Shown here: one piece after another, positions 41,487 through 50,505 of the stretch
Numbering within the stretch: position 1 is the first letter of the stretch
Layout of the letters: each line of letters opens with the position of its first letter
Assembly: GCA_020161455.1 (NCBI GenBank)
Contig: JAIUNZ010000002.1
Location: 195,091-259,090 of the forward strand
Length of the DNA: 64,000 nucleotides
Reading direction: 5' to 3'
Origin: Bacteroidota bacterium
GTDB taxonomy: Bacteria; Bacteroidota; Bacteroidia; Flavobacteriales; Flavobacteriaceae
Notes under the pieces: model-generated
Database searches by the model: none
Seen by the model: only the letters and a program-made list of their open reading frames with translations
Told to the model about the DNA's origin: nothing
Program-made: the position numbers and the translations under genes

Positions 41487-42791
41487 CTAGTCAATTCTAA
41501 CATTATCAACTCTCCATTGAGCTGCGCCAGATGTATTTGACGTATATTTAAATGCAATTCTAACATTGGAGTTATTTAAGTAAGAAGCCAATGAAACATC
41601 TCCTGAATCTTTCCAAGTAAAGTTTGAAGCAGTGGCAATTGAACCTCCTAAAGGTGTCCAAGTTGCAGTGCTTGGTGCTGCAGAGCCAACGTAATTTGTG
41701 GAAATTAAAACTTGAATCGCATTACCAGTAAAGTTTTTTGCCGTTTGATATGATAAAATAGCAGAAGATACGCTTGTTAAATCAAGAGAAGGTGAAATCA
41801 ACCAATCTTCATTTGTTTGTGCGCCAGAAGCAAAACCATTCATATCTGCACATTTACCTGGATTACCAACATCTGATAGAGACCAAACTTGTGCTCCAGT
41901 TACGTTATATTTTGTCCAATCATCAAAAGTTGTTTGAAAAGTTTCTAGATAGAATGGAAGCACTCTAGGGTTTGTTAATTTAACATCAGCTTCTGTACGA
42001 ATCATAAACTGGTAATCACCATTATATTTTGTTAATACACCACGTATTTTTCCATTACCAGATGGAACTTGATTTCCGCTAAAATTAGCATATTGGCTCA
42101 CTCTAACAATTATTTTATTTCCATCTGCGTCACGAATTAAATGGTTTGTAGCAGTAAAGGTAGAAACTGGGTTTAAGTCTTTATCAAAATAGGTATGCCC
42201 AATAGAAGCATCAGTAAATTGAACATTATCGAATTCGACTAGCTTGTTGATATAACTATTATTGTTTGCTTGAGCAATAGTTATGTGGTTAACAATATTA
42301 TCTTCACCTACATTATCTTCGCAACTTCTTTTAACTACATCTTTATAAAATATTCCAGAAATTCTTCCTACTTTACCTTGGTAATTGGAACCTATTTCAA
42401 CCGTTGAAGTAGTATTGTTGTATTGAATAAAATTACCTTTTAACTTAATGAACACTTTGCTTCCAGGTTCGTATTTAGTATATAGATTGTAATCATCAAG
42501 TGGCATACTAAATCCTTTTGTACCATCTAGCGACATTAAGGAAATTGATTTGTAAAAATTACCGCCTTCATCACTAGAAGTTACAATTGCTTCAATGATG
42601 TCATTGTCGTATGCAGGTCCAAACTGTTGAATGTTTGAAGTTGCCATTGCCAAGATGTCTGGGGTGTTTTTGGTAGCAGTTAAATTGCTACATTCTCCAC
42701 TTAAATCGGGAGTACCATAATCATCACTGTTTACACAACTAGTTAAAGCTGCAAAAAGTGTAATTGTTAAAAGTTTTAATAAATTTTTCAT
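41487..42791 (-). CDS. DUF5689 surface lipoprotein with choice-of-anchor J domain
   Basis: 434 residues. Lipoprotein signal with lipobox ending ALTSC (Cys19). Residues ~40-270 match DUF5689 (IIEAIVTSSDEGGNFYKSISLMSLDGTKGFSMPLD ... GKVGRISGIF), and the C-terminal ~150 residues are a choice-of-anchor J beta-sandwich (DWLISPSLDLTSVSSAILSYQT ... IRIAFKYTSNTSGAAQWRVDNVRID). This protein is the third gene of the receptor operon, 5 bp after the shorter lipoprotein. It is likely displayed on the outer face, capturing substrate for the receptor; the ligand is unknown. Confidence 0.9.
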   Translation of the reverse strand: MKNLLKLLTITLFAALTSCVNSDDYGTPDLSGECSNLTATKNTPDILAMATSNIQQFGPAYDNDIIEAIVTSSDEGGNFYKSISLMSLDGTKGFSMPLDDYNLYTKYEPGSKVFIKLKGNFIQYNNTTSTVEIGSNYQGKVGRISGIFYKDVVKRSCEDNVGEDNIVNHITIAQANNNSYINKLVEFDNVQFTDASIGHTYFDKDLNPVSTFTATNHLIRDADGNKIIVRVSQYANFSGNQVPSGNGKIRGVLTKYNGDYQFMIRTEADVKLTNPRVLPFYLETFQTTFDDWTKYNVTGAQVWSLSDVGNPGKCADMNGFASGAQTNEDWLISPSLDLTSVSSAILSYQTAKNFTGNAIQVLISTNYVGSAAPSTATWTPLGGSIATASNFTWKDSGDVSLASYLNNSNVRIAFKYTSNTSGAAQWRVDNVRID

Positions 42792-42796
42792 AGCTG

Positions 42797-43438
42797 TTAT
42801 TTATTTTCAAATAATTTAATATCATCCAATTGAAATGTAGTTGAAATTCCAGAGGAACTTCCTTTGTAACGAAAAGCGATGTAAACAGTTCCATCAAATT
42901 CGGATAAATCAATAATTTCAGATTTTGAAAAACTAGAAGGATAACCTGTTGTTAAAAAATCTGGAAGAACAACATTCATGTCTGTCCAAGTTGCATTGTT
43001 TATGGCTTGAGCAGTATTGCTCCCGTCATAATTGGTAGAAATTAAGACAGACAGTGGTTGACCATTATAAAATGCTTGTTTGTAAGAGAAAATTAGACCT
43101 TCATTTTCAGTTAAATCAAAATTCAATGCTGGACTAATTAGCCAAGTATCCATGTTTGTTTCGTTGCTCTGAAATGCCTGAAGTTGAGCGTACTGACCAT
43201 CAGCAGAATAGTATCTAGCTTCCCATTTTCTTGCTCCGCCATTTAATGATACATTACTCCATCCTTCTAAAGTTATAAATTGATTTGCTCCAGTGTTTGC
43301 TCTTGGAATTTCTTCAAAACCTTCATTAAAAAACAAAGGTTTATAAGGCGGAATGCTGTAGTCATCTTCTTTAGAACAACTTGACAAAAGTGTCAAAGAA
43401 AAGACAAGAAATAAAGTTACTTTAAATATATTTTTCAT
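42797..43438 (-). CDS. Lipoprotein with choice-of-anchor J domain
   Basis: 213 residues. Lipobox LTLLSSC with Cys21 as the likely lipidation site. The mature part is essentially one choice-of-anchor J module (WLISPALNFDLTENEGLIFSYKQAFYNGQPLSVLIST ... VYIAFRYKGSSSGISTTFQLDDIKLF), the same fold as the C-terminal domain of the next gene product, with which it shares WLISPxL, NGQPLxVLISTNYDG and VxIAFxYxxxxSG motifs. It lies 11 bp after the TonB receptor gene and 5 bp before the DUF5689 gene. Confidence 0.85.
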   Translation of the reverse strand: MKNIFKVTLFLVFSLTLLSSCSKEDDYSIPPYKPLFFNEGFEEIPRANTGANQFITLEGWSNVSLNGGARKWEARYYSADGQYAQLQAFQSNETNMDTWLISPALNFDLTENEGLIFSYKQAFYNGQPLSVLISTNYDGSNTAQAINNATWTDMNVVLPDFLTTGYPSSFSKSEIIDLSEFDGTVYIAFRYKGSSSGISTTFQLDDIKLFENK

Positions 43439-43449
43439 AGTGCGTTATT

Positions 43450-46254
43450 TTATAGGTTAATATAAACGTTTAGGAAATAAGTTCTACCGTATCCGTAAAA
43501 ATATTTAGGACCAAAAGAAGGTGTTCCATTTGAATTATCAGCAACATAGTCTGGATAGGTTGCTTTTCTTGATTGCTCAAAACCGCCTGTTTTATATGTC
43601 ACATCTAGGACATTGTTAATAGAAGCAAAGAATCCAACAGTGTTTCTGTTTTTAGAGCTAATTCTCCATGATTTTCCACCAGCAAGGTTTAATAGTTGGA
43701 AGGCATCAAATTTTTCTTGTTTCAATACTTTTCTTACGTTATCTATCGTTGCTCCATCATATCCGATTCCGTTATCATCAACAAAATTTGTTGTTCTTCT
43801 TACTGCTGATACATCTAAGTAATTATCATCTAAATGGTTGATATTAGCACTTATCCACCAAAATTTTGGGTCTCTATATTCTAACCCGAATGAATAGGCT
43901 TGTTGTGGCATGCCTGGCATTCTATAATCTTTTAGGTATGTACTGCCAAAGTTTGTAATTGGACTAGTATTTGTTAATGATGCTTGAGCATCATCATTTA
44001 AATAGACATTTGGATTATTATCATAAGTATATTGACCATAACTTGCATTAACCGTTGCTTTAATAGTTGAGGTTAATTGGTATTCAAAACCAAATTCTGC
44101 GCCGATATTCTTTTTATCAATACCTGTAATAATTTCACTAATGAAAGAATCTTCGTTTCCTACACCAACAGTAGCTTCATCAAATAAACCTTCACCATAG
44201 AAGAATGAAAGTTCGGTTGCTTTAGAAATTTTAGTATAGAAAGCGGTTAATCTCATTTTTAATTTTGGTGTTCTGATGATATAAGATCCATCAACACTGA
44301 AAACATTTTCGCTTTGTAAATCGGGCGTTATGTTGTTATTAATTCTAGCATTTGAGAATACATTACGCATTCCTGGTGCTTTGGTCATATAAGCTCCGTT
44401 AAAATTCAAATAGTGTTGTCCCGTAATTTTATAGGTTAATCCGCCTTTGAAGCCAAAGTTTTCAAAACTTACCTTATTACTGTATCCTAAAGAGCTATTT
44501 GCATAAATTCCATTTCTATACAAACCTTCTCTTTGATATTCACTTTTAGAAAATGATTGCGCTAAATAGAAATCAAATTTTTTATAATTAAACTTAAATT
44601 GAGTGAATGCATCAAATACATCTGCATTTAAGTTATAGTTGTATCCATACTCATCTCCTACAACAACCTTTCTGTTTGGATTGTTTAAATCTGATTGTGT
44701 TTGATCTCCAGAATAAAATGGATCTACATCTAAGAAAAATTGGCCTCCTAAAAGATCTTCTAATTTTTGATAATTGTGCGATTTTAATTTTCTATAAGTA
44801 CCGCCAGCATTTAAACTTATGTTATCTGAAAGATTAGAGAATAAAATAGAGTTTGCCGAAAATTGTCTGTCATCGGTTCTGTCTTGGTACAATACATAGA
44901 CACTTTTTCCTGCGTTGGCACTTCTTTTATTGGCTGCATACATTGCAATCCAATCAAGTTGACCATCATTAATAAACTTTTGTCTTGCGGCATCTGCTTC
45001 AGGATTGGTAGTTACACCACCAATAGTTACATAAGAATCAGGGTTATTTAAGTAATAACTTGGTAAATCTCTATAATACGATGGATCTGGGTTTTTAGAA
45101 TTTTGATTATCAATTCTTGAATTGCCAATGTAGCCTAATTGATAGGCCACGTTTGTGTTTAAACTTGTTTTGTCTGATATTTTCCAATAATGACTTAACA
45201 TGTTGATTGGTTCTTCAATGTCTTTATCTCTAGAATTACGTTTTCTTCCGTCTTGCCATCCCCAATAGGAGTTGTATTTTATACCTTTTAAATCATTAAC
45301 TTCTTTAGTATTAGGTGAGCTTTTACCTCTACTATTTTGTGCATAAATTGAAGTAAAGTTTAAACTGTGCTTATCATTAAATTTCTTTTCAACACTAGCA
45401 AAAAGAGAGTTTGCACTATAATCTGTTCCTTCAAAGTAGCCTTCTTGTGCCCATCTTCTTGAGCCAGATACTACAAATGCCCATCCATCCGTATTCATTC
45501 CTGAAGCATATGTACCCATACTTCTCCAAGAATAATTTGTATTTGTACCTGAAAAAGTTACCCTCGTTCCTTTTCTATAGGTAGAAGCACGAGTATTAAT
45601 TTCTTGTGTTCCAAGAATTCCTCCAAAGGTATAATCAGATGGGGTAGAACCCATGGTAAACTCTTGATTTCTAGTAGCATCATTTAAACCACCCCAATTA
45701 CTCCATTGTGGTCTTCCATCAAGAATTTTATTCATGACAACCCCATTTATCATGGTAGTTCCATATTCGTTGTCTAAACCTCTTATTCTAAAACGAGCTT
45801 GCCCCCAGTTAAAGGCAGCTGCTTGTTGGTAAGAATCTCTTGAAGCTTGCAATAATCCTGATGTACTTTCAGAACCACTGTTGTCATCGCCTAAATCATT
45901 CTCGGTTAATGTAACTAAACTTAATTGTTGTTCGGTTGTAATGTCTTCTTCTAAAACAACAATTCCTAAATCAATTATTTCGCCTTTTGTAATTTCAACG
46001 GCAAGAAGTTGGTCTTTGAAACCAACACTAGATATTCTTAACAATTGCGAACCATCGCTAATATCTTTAATAGTAAATACTCCCAAAGCATTTGTTAGTG
46101 CTGTTAAATTTGTGTTTTGAATTGAAGCTACAACATTTTGTAAAGGTTTTTGTGATTTAGAATCGATAACTTTACCTGTAACACCAGATGAAGCTTGAGC
46201 AAAAATCAAAAAAGTTTGCAATACAAACAATGTACTAAAAACAAGTTTTTTCAT
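43450..46254 (-). CDS. TonB-dependent receptor with carboxypeptidase-D regulatory-like domain
   Basis: 934 residues. Signal peptide (STLFVLQTFLIFAQ). Residues ~23-100 are a CarboxypepD_reg-like extension (VTGKVIDSKSQKPLQNVVASI). A plug domain (ARFRIRGLDNEYGTTMINGVVM) follows from ~140, then a large beta-barrel to the end (YFLNVYINL). SusC-type receptors are ~1000 residues and pair with SusD; there is no SusD here but two surface lipoproteins, so this is a receptor with non-SusD partners. It imports a substrate across the outer membrane using TonB energy. It is divergent from an EEP-family enzyme, which may process the same substrate. Confidence 0.93.
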   Translation of the reverse strand: MKKLVFSTLFVLQTFLIFAQASSGVTGKVIDSKSQKPLQNVVASIQNTNLTALTNALGVFTIKDISDGSQLLRISSVGFKDQLLAVEITKGEIIDLGIVVLEEDITTEQQLSLVTLTENDLGDDNSGSESTSGLLQASRDSYQQAAAFNWGQARFRIRGLDNEYGTTMINGVVMNKILDGRPQWSNWGGLNDATRNQEFTMGSTPSDYTFGGILGTQEINTRASTYRKGTRVTFSGTNTNYSWRSMGTYASGMNTDGWAFVVSGSRRWAQEGYFEGTDYSANSLFASVEKKFNDKHSLNFTSIYAQNSRGKSSPNTKEVNDLKGIKYNSYWGWQDGRKRNSRDKDIEEPINMLSHYWKISDKTSLNTNVAYQLGYIGNSRIDNQNSKNPDPSYYRDLPSYYLNNPDSYVTIGGVTTNPEADAARQKFINDGQLDWIAMYAANKRSANAGKSVYVLYQDRTDDRQFSANSILFSNLSDNISLNAGGTYRKLKSHNYQKLEDLLGGQFFLDVDPFYSGDQTQSDLNNPNRKVVVGDEYGYNYNLNADVFDAFTQFKFNYKKFDFYLAQSFSKSEYQREGLYRNGIYANSSLGYSNKVSFENFGFKGGLTYKITGQHYLNFNGAYMTKAPGMRNVFSNARINNNITPDLQSENVFSVDGSYIIRTPKLKMRLTAFYTKISKATELSFFYGEGLFDEATVGVGNEDSFISEIITGIDKKNIGAEFGFEYQLTSTIKATVNASYGQYTYDNNPNVYLNDDAQASLTNTSPITNFGSTYLKDYRMPGMPQQAYSFGLEYRDPKFWWISANINHLDDNYLDVSAVRRTTNFVDDNGIGYDGATIDNVRKVLKQEKFDAFQLLNLAGGKSWRISSKNRNTVGFFASINNVLDVTYKTGGFEQSRKATYPDYVADNSNGTPSFGPKYFYGYGRTYFLNVYINL

Positions 46255-46312
46255 AATTAAAAATTGGTTAAAAATTCACCTTCGTTATATTTATTTTTAA
46301 CATAACGGGCAA

Positions 46313-46320
46313 CAAATGTA
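46313..46320 (-). promoter_or_regulatory. -7 element of the TonB-receptor operon
   Basis: On the minus strand TACATTTG matches TANNTTTG, 58 bp upstream of the receptor ATG. No -33 is found at the right distance. Confidence 0.4.
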
Positions 46321-46340
46321 CATCTTTTAATAATATTATT

Positions 46341-46348
46341 TACTTTTG
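46341..46348 (+). promoter_or_regulatory. -7 element of the EEP gene
   Basis: TACTTTTG matches TANNTTTG, 45 bp before the ATG at 46394. It is 20 bp from the divergent receptor -7, so the two genes could be co-regulated from this short region. Confidence 0.4.
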
Positions 46349-46393
46349 GCGCAAAGTTTGTATAAAACTTGATATTAAAATAATATACAATTT

Positions 46394-47509
46394 ATGAGAA
46401 TTAAAAAATTAATAGCCGTTTTCTTTGTTTTATTCGCAATTTTTAGCTCAAATGGGCAAGGAAAAAAATATAATATCCATACTGTAGCTTTTTATAATTT
46501 TGAAAATTTATTTGATACCATTAATGGTCCAAATAATGATGAAGAATGGTTGCCTAATGGTGCCATGAATTGGACAGGGAAAAAATACAAACAAAAATTA
46601 CACAATCTAGCCAGGGTAATAAATGAAATTGGCTCTACTGAAAATCCAAGTAATTCTCCAACATTATTAGGATGTAGTGAAATTGAAAACAGAGGTGTTC
46701 TTGAAGATTTAGTGAAAGAACCTTTACTTATCAATCGTGATTATGGTATTGTCCATTTTGATTCGCCCGATAAAAGAGGAATTGATGTTGGTCTTCTTTA
46801 CCAGAAAAAACATTTTAAACCCACTAGTTACAGAAACATTCCTTTGATTATTTATTCCAATCAAGAAGGAAAAGAAGACAAAAAAGACAAAAAAGACAAA
46901 GAGGAAGCAACAGACGATGTAACAACTACATCTAAAACGGATAATAGAGTTTATACTCGTGACCAACTTTTAGTTACAGGATTTCTTGATGGCGAAGAAA
47001 TAAACATCATTGTAAATCACTGGCCTTCGCGTTCGGGTGGTGAGAAGAAAAGTTCTCCGTTTAGAGAAGCTGCTGGAAGATTGAATAGAAAGATAATGGA
47101 TTCCTTATTTGCTATAAATCCAAATGCAAAAATAATTACCATGGGTGATTTGAACGATGGAACTTATAATAAAAGTGTAAAAGAAGGAATTGGCGCAAAA
47201 CGTAAAAAAGAAGAACTTAAACAACCTTCTGATATTTATAACCCTTTTGAAGAAATGTTTTATAAAGGTAACGCCTCTTTGTTTTGGAGAGATTCAGGCG
47301 ATATTTTTGACCAAATAATGGTTTCCGAAACGTTTGTTAGAAAAGATTATTCCACTTTCTGTTATTGGAAAGCTGGTATATTTAACAAGCCTTACATGAT
47401 TCAAACCACTGGCCAATATAAAGGATATCCGCTTCGGAATTCGAGTTCTGAACCTGGATTTAGCGATCACTTTCCTGTGTACATCTATCTTTTAAAAGAA
47501 ATAAAATAA
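46394..47509 (+). CDS. Secreted endonuclease/exonuclease/phosphatase-family protein
   Basis: 371 residues with a signal peptide (FFVLFAIFSSNGQG). EEP-fold motifs run in order: VAFYNFENLFDT (Asn), GCSEIENRGVLEDL (catalytic Glu), DVGLLY, IIVNHWPSR (His/Asn region), ITMGDLNDG (Asp-x-Asn) and FSDHFPVYIY (final Asp-His). A Lys/Asp-rich insert (EDKKDKKDKEEATDD) sits near residue 165. Family members cleave nucleic acids or phosphodiesters/phosphate esters; the actual substrate is not visible. It is divergent from the TonB-receptor operon, from which it is separated by 139 bp. Confidence 0.9.
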   Translation: MRIKKLIAVFFVLFAIFSSNGQGKKYNIHTVAFYNFENLFDTINGPNNDEEWLPNGAMNWTGKKYKQKLHNLARVINEIGSTENPSNSPTLLGCSEIENRGVLEDLVKEPLLINRDYGIVHFDSPDKRGIDVGLLYQKKHFKPTSYRNIPLIIYSNQEGKEDKKDKKDKEEATDDVTTTSKTDNRVYTRDQLLVTGFLDGEEINIIVNHWPSRSGGEKKSSPFREAAGRLNRKIMDSLFAINPNAKIITMGDLNDGTYNKSVKEGIGAKRKKEELKQPSDIYNPFEEMFYKGNASLFWRDSGDIFDQIMVSETFVRKDYSTFCYWKAGIFNKPYMIQTTGQYKGYPLRNSSSEPGFSDHFPVYIYLLKEIK

Positions 47510-47516
47510 ATATCCG

Positions 47517-47547
47517 AAAGGTTAGTGAAAGCTAACCTTTTTTTATT
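47517..47547 (+). terminator. Terminator after the EEP gene
   Basis: AAAGGTTAG (47517-47525) pairs with CTAACCTTT (47532-47540), followed by a T-run. It lies 8 bp after the stop of the EEP gene. A TATCTTCG (near-match to -7) at 47553-47560 follows and may drive the next gene. Confidence 0.8.
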
Positions 47548-47571
47548 TTTAGTATCTTCGTAAAAAAAAAC

Positions 47572-48105
47572 ATGTCCATTCAAAAACCATTCAACCTCAA
47601 TCAATGGATTGATGAAAACCGTCATCTTTTGCAACCACCAGTTGGTAACAAAAACGTGTATGTTGATTCGGGTGATTATATTGTTATGATAGTGGCTGGT
47701 CCAAATGCCAGAAAAGATTATCATTATAATGAAACAGAAGAATTATTTTATCAACTCGAAGGTGAAATTACGGTTTATGTTCAAGATAATGGTAAAAAGA
47801 AAGCTATGAATCTTTCTGCTGGCGACATGTTTTTGCTTCCTGCAAAAGTGCCACATTCACCTGTTAGAAAAGAAAATTCTATTGGATTAGTTATAGAGCG
47901 AAAAAGAGTTGGTCATGATATTCCTGATGGTTTACTTTGGTTTTGCGACAATTGTAATCATAAACTCTATGAAGTCTATTTTGAATTAAACGATATCGAA
48001 ATCGATTTTTTGAAACATTTTGAACATTTTTATAACTCAGAAGAACTTCGAACTTGCACCAACTGCGGAACAGTTATGGAAGCAGACGTTCGATTTGTAA
48101 AATAA
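47572..48105 (+). CDS. nbaC: 3-hydroxyanthranilate 3,4-dioxygenase
   Basis: 177 residues, cupin fold of the bacterial HAAO type. The iron-binding cupin motif is RKDYHYNETEELFYQLEGEI (His, Glu) with a second His in PAKVPHSPVR. The C-terminal part has two C-x2-C pairs (FCDNCNHKLYEVYFEL and CTNCGTVMEADVRF), the extra rubredoxin-like metal site of bacterial enzymes. It opens the ring of 3-hydroxyanthranilate in tryptophan (kynurenine) breakdown. Other genes of that pathway are not in the window; the ALDH gene downstream is separate. The symbol is by family use. Confidence 0.93.
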   Translation: MSIQKPFNLNQWIDENRHLLQPPVGNKNVYVDSGDYIVMIVAGPNARKDYHYNETEELFYQLEGEITVYVQDNGKKKAMNLSAGDMFLLPAKVPHSPVRKENSIGLVIERKRVGHDIPDGLLWFCDNCNHKLYEVYFELNDIEIDFLKHFEHFYNSEELRTCTNCGTVMEADVRFVK

Positions 48106-48141
48106 AATTGCCACAGACAAAACGGATTTGGACAGATTTAC

Positions 48142-48175
48142 ACTGATTTTAATTTTAAAGACAAATAAAATCAGT
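48142..48175. repeat. Inverted-repeat spacer
   Basis: ACTGATTTTA (48142-48151) and TAAAATCAGT (48166-48175) form a 10-bp perfect stem inside the 189-bp gap after the dioxygenase, next to CCACAGA/ACAGATTTACACTG-type sequence frequent in flavobacterial gaps. The T-run needed for a strong terminator is lacking. Confidence 0.55.
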
Positions 48176-48251
48176 AATAATCTATGGAAAAAAAATAAAA
48201 CAGCTTTTTTTCAGGCATCTAAGATTTAGAGAATAAGTCAAAAAAAACCAC

Positions 48252-48259
48252 TATTTTTG
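48252..48259 (+). promoter_or_regulatory. -7 element of the ALDH gene
   Basis: TATTTTTG matches TANNTTTG, 35 bp before the ATG at 48295; no clear -33. Confidence 0.4.
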
Positions 48260-48294
48260 TAAAATATTTAAAAATCAATATTAAAACATATTAA

Positions 48295-49848
48295 ATGTCA
48301 ACAATTGCACAACAATTCGGGATGACCGAAGCATTAGAAATATTAGGTGTAAAAGCCATAAACGAAGGAACCTCAACAGGAAATGAATGGTTTTCTTCTG
48401 GGGAAATCATAGAAAGTTATTCACCTGTTGATGGACAATTAATAGGAAAAGTAAAAGCCACAACAAAAGAAGATTACGAAAAAGTAATGCAAGCTGCAAC
48501 AAGTGCTTTTCTAACTTTTAGAGCAATGCCAGCTCCACAAAGAGGAGAAATTGTGCGTCAATTTGGAAATAAATTAAGAGAATTAAAAGAACCACTAGGA
48601 AAATTAGTTTCTTATGAAATGGGTAAATCGCTTCAAGAGGGTTATGGAGAAGTTCAAGAAATGATTGACATCTGCGATTTTGCAGTGGGTTTATCACGTC
48701 AATTAAACGGGCAAACCATTCCATCTGAACGTCCTGGTCACGTTATGCGTGAACAATGGCATTCCTTAGGTGTTGTTGGAATCATTTCTGCTTTCAATTT
48801 TCCTGTGGCTGTTTGGTCTTGGAATACCGCTTTAGCATGGATTTGTGGTGACGTTTGTGTTTGGAAAGCTTCTGAAAAAGCACCTTTATGTTCAATTGCA
48901 TGTCAAAATATTATTGCTGGAATTTTAAAAGAAAACAATTTACCGGAAGGTATTTCTTGTATCATCAACGGTGATTATAAAGTGGGTGAAATGATGACTA
49001 CTGACACAAGAATTCCTTTAATTTCTGCAACAGGTTCAACTCGTATGGGAAGAATTGTTGGTGCAAAGGTTGCTGAGCGATTTGGAAAATCCTTATTAGA
49101 GTTAGGAGGAAACAATGCCATTATCATTACGCCAACTGCTGATTTAAAAGTGGTAGTTCCTGGTGCTGTTTTTGGTGCTGTTGGAACTTGTGGTCAACGT
49201 TGTACTTCTACAAGAAGGTTAATCATCCACGAATCAGTTTATGATAAAGTTAGAGATGCCATTGTGGGTGCATATAAACAATTAACTATTGGAAATCCAT
49301 TAGATCAAAAAAATCATATTGGACCATTAATTGATAAAGATGCTGTAAATACTTATTTAGCCGCCATTGAGAAAGCAAAAGCAGAAGGTGGAAAAGTATT
49401 GGTTGAAGGTGGCGTTCTTTCGGGCGAAGGTTATGAAAGCGGTTGTTATGTAAAACCTGCTATTATTGAAGCCGAAAATCATTTTGAAATTGTGCAACAC
49501 GAAACTTTTGCTCCAGTTTTATACTTAATGAAATATTCTGGTGAAGTTGAAAACGCTATTGAATTACAAAATGGAGTTGCGCAAGGATTATCTTCTGCCA
49601 TTATGACTAACGAAATGAAAGAAGCAGAAAAATTCTTGTCATTTGCAGGATCTGATTGTGGAATTGCTAATGTAAACATCGGAACTTCTGGTGCTGAAAT
49701 TGGTGGCGCTTTTGGTGGTGAAAAAGAAACTGGTGGTGGAAGAGAATCAGGTTCTGATGCTTGGAAAATTTATATGAGAAGACAAACTAACACAGTAAAC
49801 TATTCCGACCAATTGCCATTAGCACAGGGAATTAAGTTTGATTTATAG
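48295..49848 (+). CDS. Aldehyde dehydrogenase (ALDH7/antiquitin-like)
   Basis: 517 residues. NAD-binding and active-site blocks are GVVGIISAFNFPVAVWSWNTALAW, ATGSTRMGRIVG, LLELGGNNAIII (general-base Glu) and FGAVGTCGQRCTSTRRLIIHESVYD, where the Cys of QRCTS is the nucleophile. The whole pattern resembles ALDH7 enzymes, which oxidise alpha-aminoadipate semialdehyde in lysine degradation. The substrate here is not proven. It has no close operon partner and ends at a strong terminator. Confidence 0.92.
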   Translation: MSTIAQQFGMTEALEILGVKAINEGTSTGNEWFSSGEIIESYSPVDGQLIGKVKATTKEDYEKVMQAATSAFLTFRAMPAPQRGEIVRQFGNKLRELKEPLGKLVSYEMGKSLQEGYGEVQEMIDICDFAVGLSRQLNGQTIPSERPGHVMREQWHSLGVVGIISAFNFPVAVWSWNTALAWICGDVCVWKASEKAPLCSIACQNIIAGILKENNLPEGISCIINGDYKVGEMMTTDTRIPLISATGSTRMGRIVGAKVAERFGKSLLELGGNNAIIITPTADLKVVVPGAVFGAVGTCGQRCTSTRRLIIHESVYDKVRDAIVGAYKQLTIGNPLDQKNHIGPLIDKDAVNTYLAAIEKAKAEGGKVLVEGGVLSGEGYESGCYVKPAIIEAENHFEIVQHETFAPVLYLMKYSGEVENAIELQNGVAQGLSSAIMTNEMKEAEKFLSFAGSDCGIANVNIGTSGAEIGGAFGGEKETGGGRESGSDAWKIYMRRQTNTVNYSDQLPLAQGIKFDL

Positions 49849-49871
49849 TCTTTTAGTGATTAGTAAAAAGT

Positions 49872-49910
49872 AAAAAGTGATTAGTCAAAATTGGCTAATC
49901 ACTTTTTTTT
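49872..49910. terminator. Terminator with AGTGATTAG stem
   Basis: AAAAAGTGATTAG (49872-49884) pairs with CTAATCACTTTTT (49895-49907), 13 bp, followed by a long T-run. It ends the ALDH gene and, on the minus strand, the PhnA-like gene. The core AGTGATTAG recurs at 52939-52973. Confidence 0.8.
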
Positions 49911-49929
49911 ACTATTTATTTTTAACTAG

Positions 49930-50505
49930 TTATTTTGTCTTCTTAACATATTGCGTTAAAATAACAATATGTTGGTTTTCAACTCTGCCTTCAATTTGTT
50001 CGGCATTGTCCCAAACTAATTTTATATTATGAACTGCTGCACCGCGTTTTGCAGTAAAATTAGCTCCTTTTACATCCAAGTCTTTTATCAAGACAACCGA
50101 ATCGCCATCATTTAGAATGTTACCATTAGAATCTTTGTGAATAATTTTCCCTTCATCATCGTCTGCTTCGCCGGTTGCTTTTGCCCATTCTAATGCATCT
50201 TCATCAAGATACATCATCTCTAACATATCCATATTTTTTAGTCGAGCATGCATTCGCCAAGAAACAATTTGTACAGGCAGATTTTCATTCCACATGCTGT
50301 CACTTAATCCACGCCAATCATTAGCATTCGTTGTTTCTGGGTTTTCAATTTGATCTTTTAATTTTTGTGTAATTAAAATACAATTTTCGGGAATGTCTTC
50401 GGTTTTTGGTTCAACCATATATAATACCAAATTTTCATCGCTTCCGCTAATTTCGCAAACAGAACCACTTCTTTCTTTTACTCTTTTTTCAGTAACGATA
50501 CTCAT
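49930..50505 (-). CDS. PhnA-like protein
   Basis: 191 residues. The C-terminal ~70 residues form the PhnA domain (KDSNGNILNDGDSVVLIKDLDVKGANFTAKRGAAVHNIKLVWDNAEQIEGRVENQHIVILTQYVKK). The N-terminal part starts RVKERSGSVCEISGSDENLVLYMVEP; the zinc-ribbon pattern of full PhnA is reduced to one Cys. Despite its name, PhnA is not required for phosphonate use in most bacteria and its role is unclear. Its start codon is directly adjacent to the stop of the upstream outer-membrane gene, so they form one unit. Confidence 0.85.
   Translation of the reverse strand: MSIVTEKRVKERSGSVCEISGSDENLVLYMVEPKTEDIPENCILITQKLKDQIENPETTNANDWRGLSDSMWNENLPVQIVSWRMHARLKNMDMLEMMYLDEDALEWAKATGEADDDEGKIIHKDSNGNILNDGDSVVLIKDLDVKGANFTAKRGAAVHNIKLVWDNAEQIEGRVENQHIVILTQYVKKTK

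Noticed and set aside
46879..46906. GACAAAAAAGAC short tandem repeat as a regulatory repeat
   Set aside because: It is codon repetition for the Lys/Asp insert within the EEP gene.
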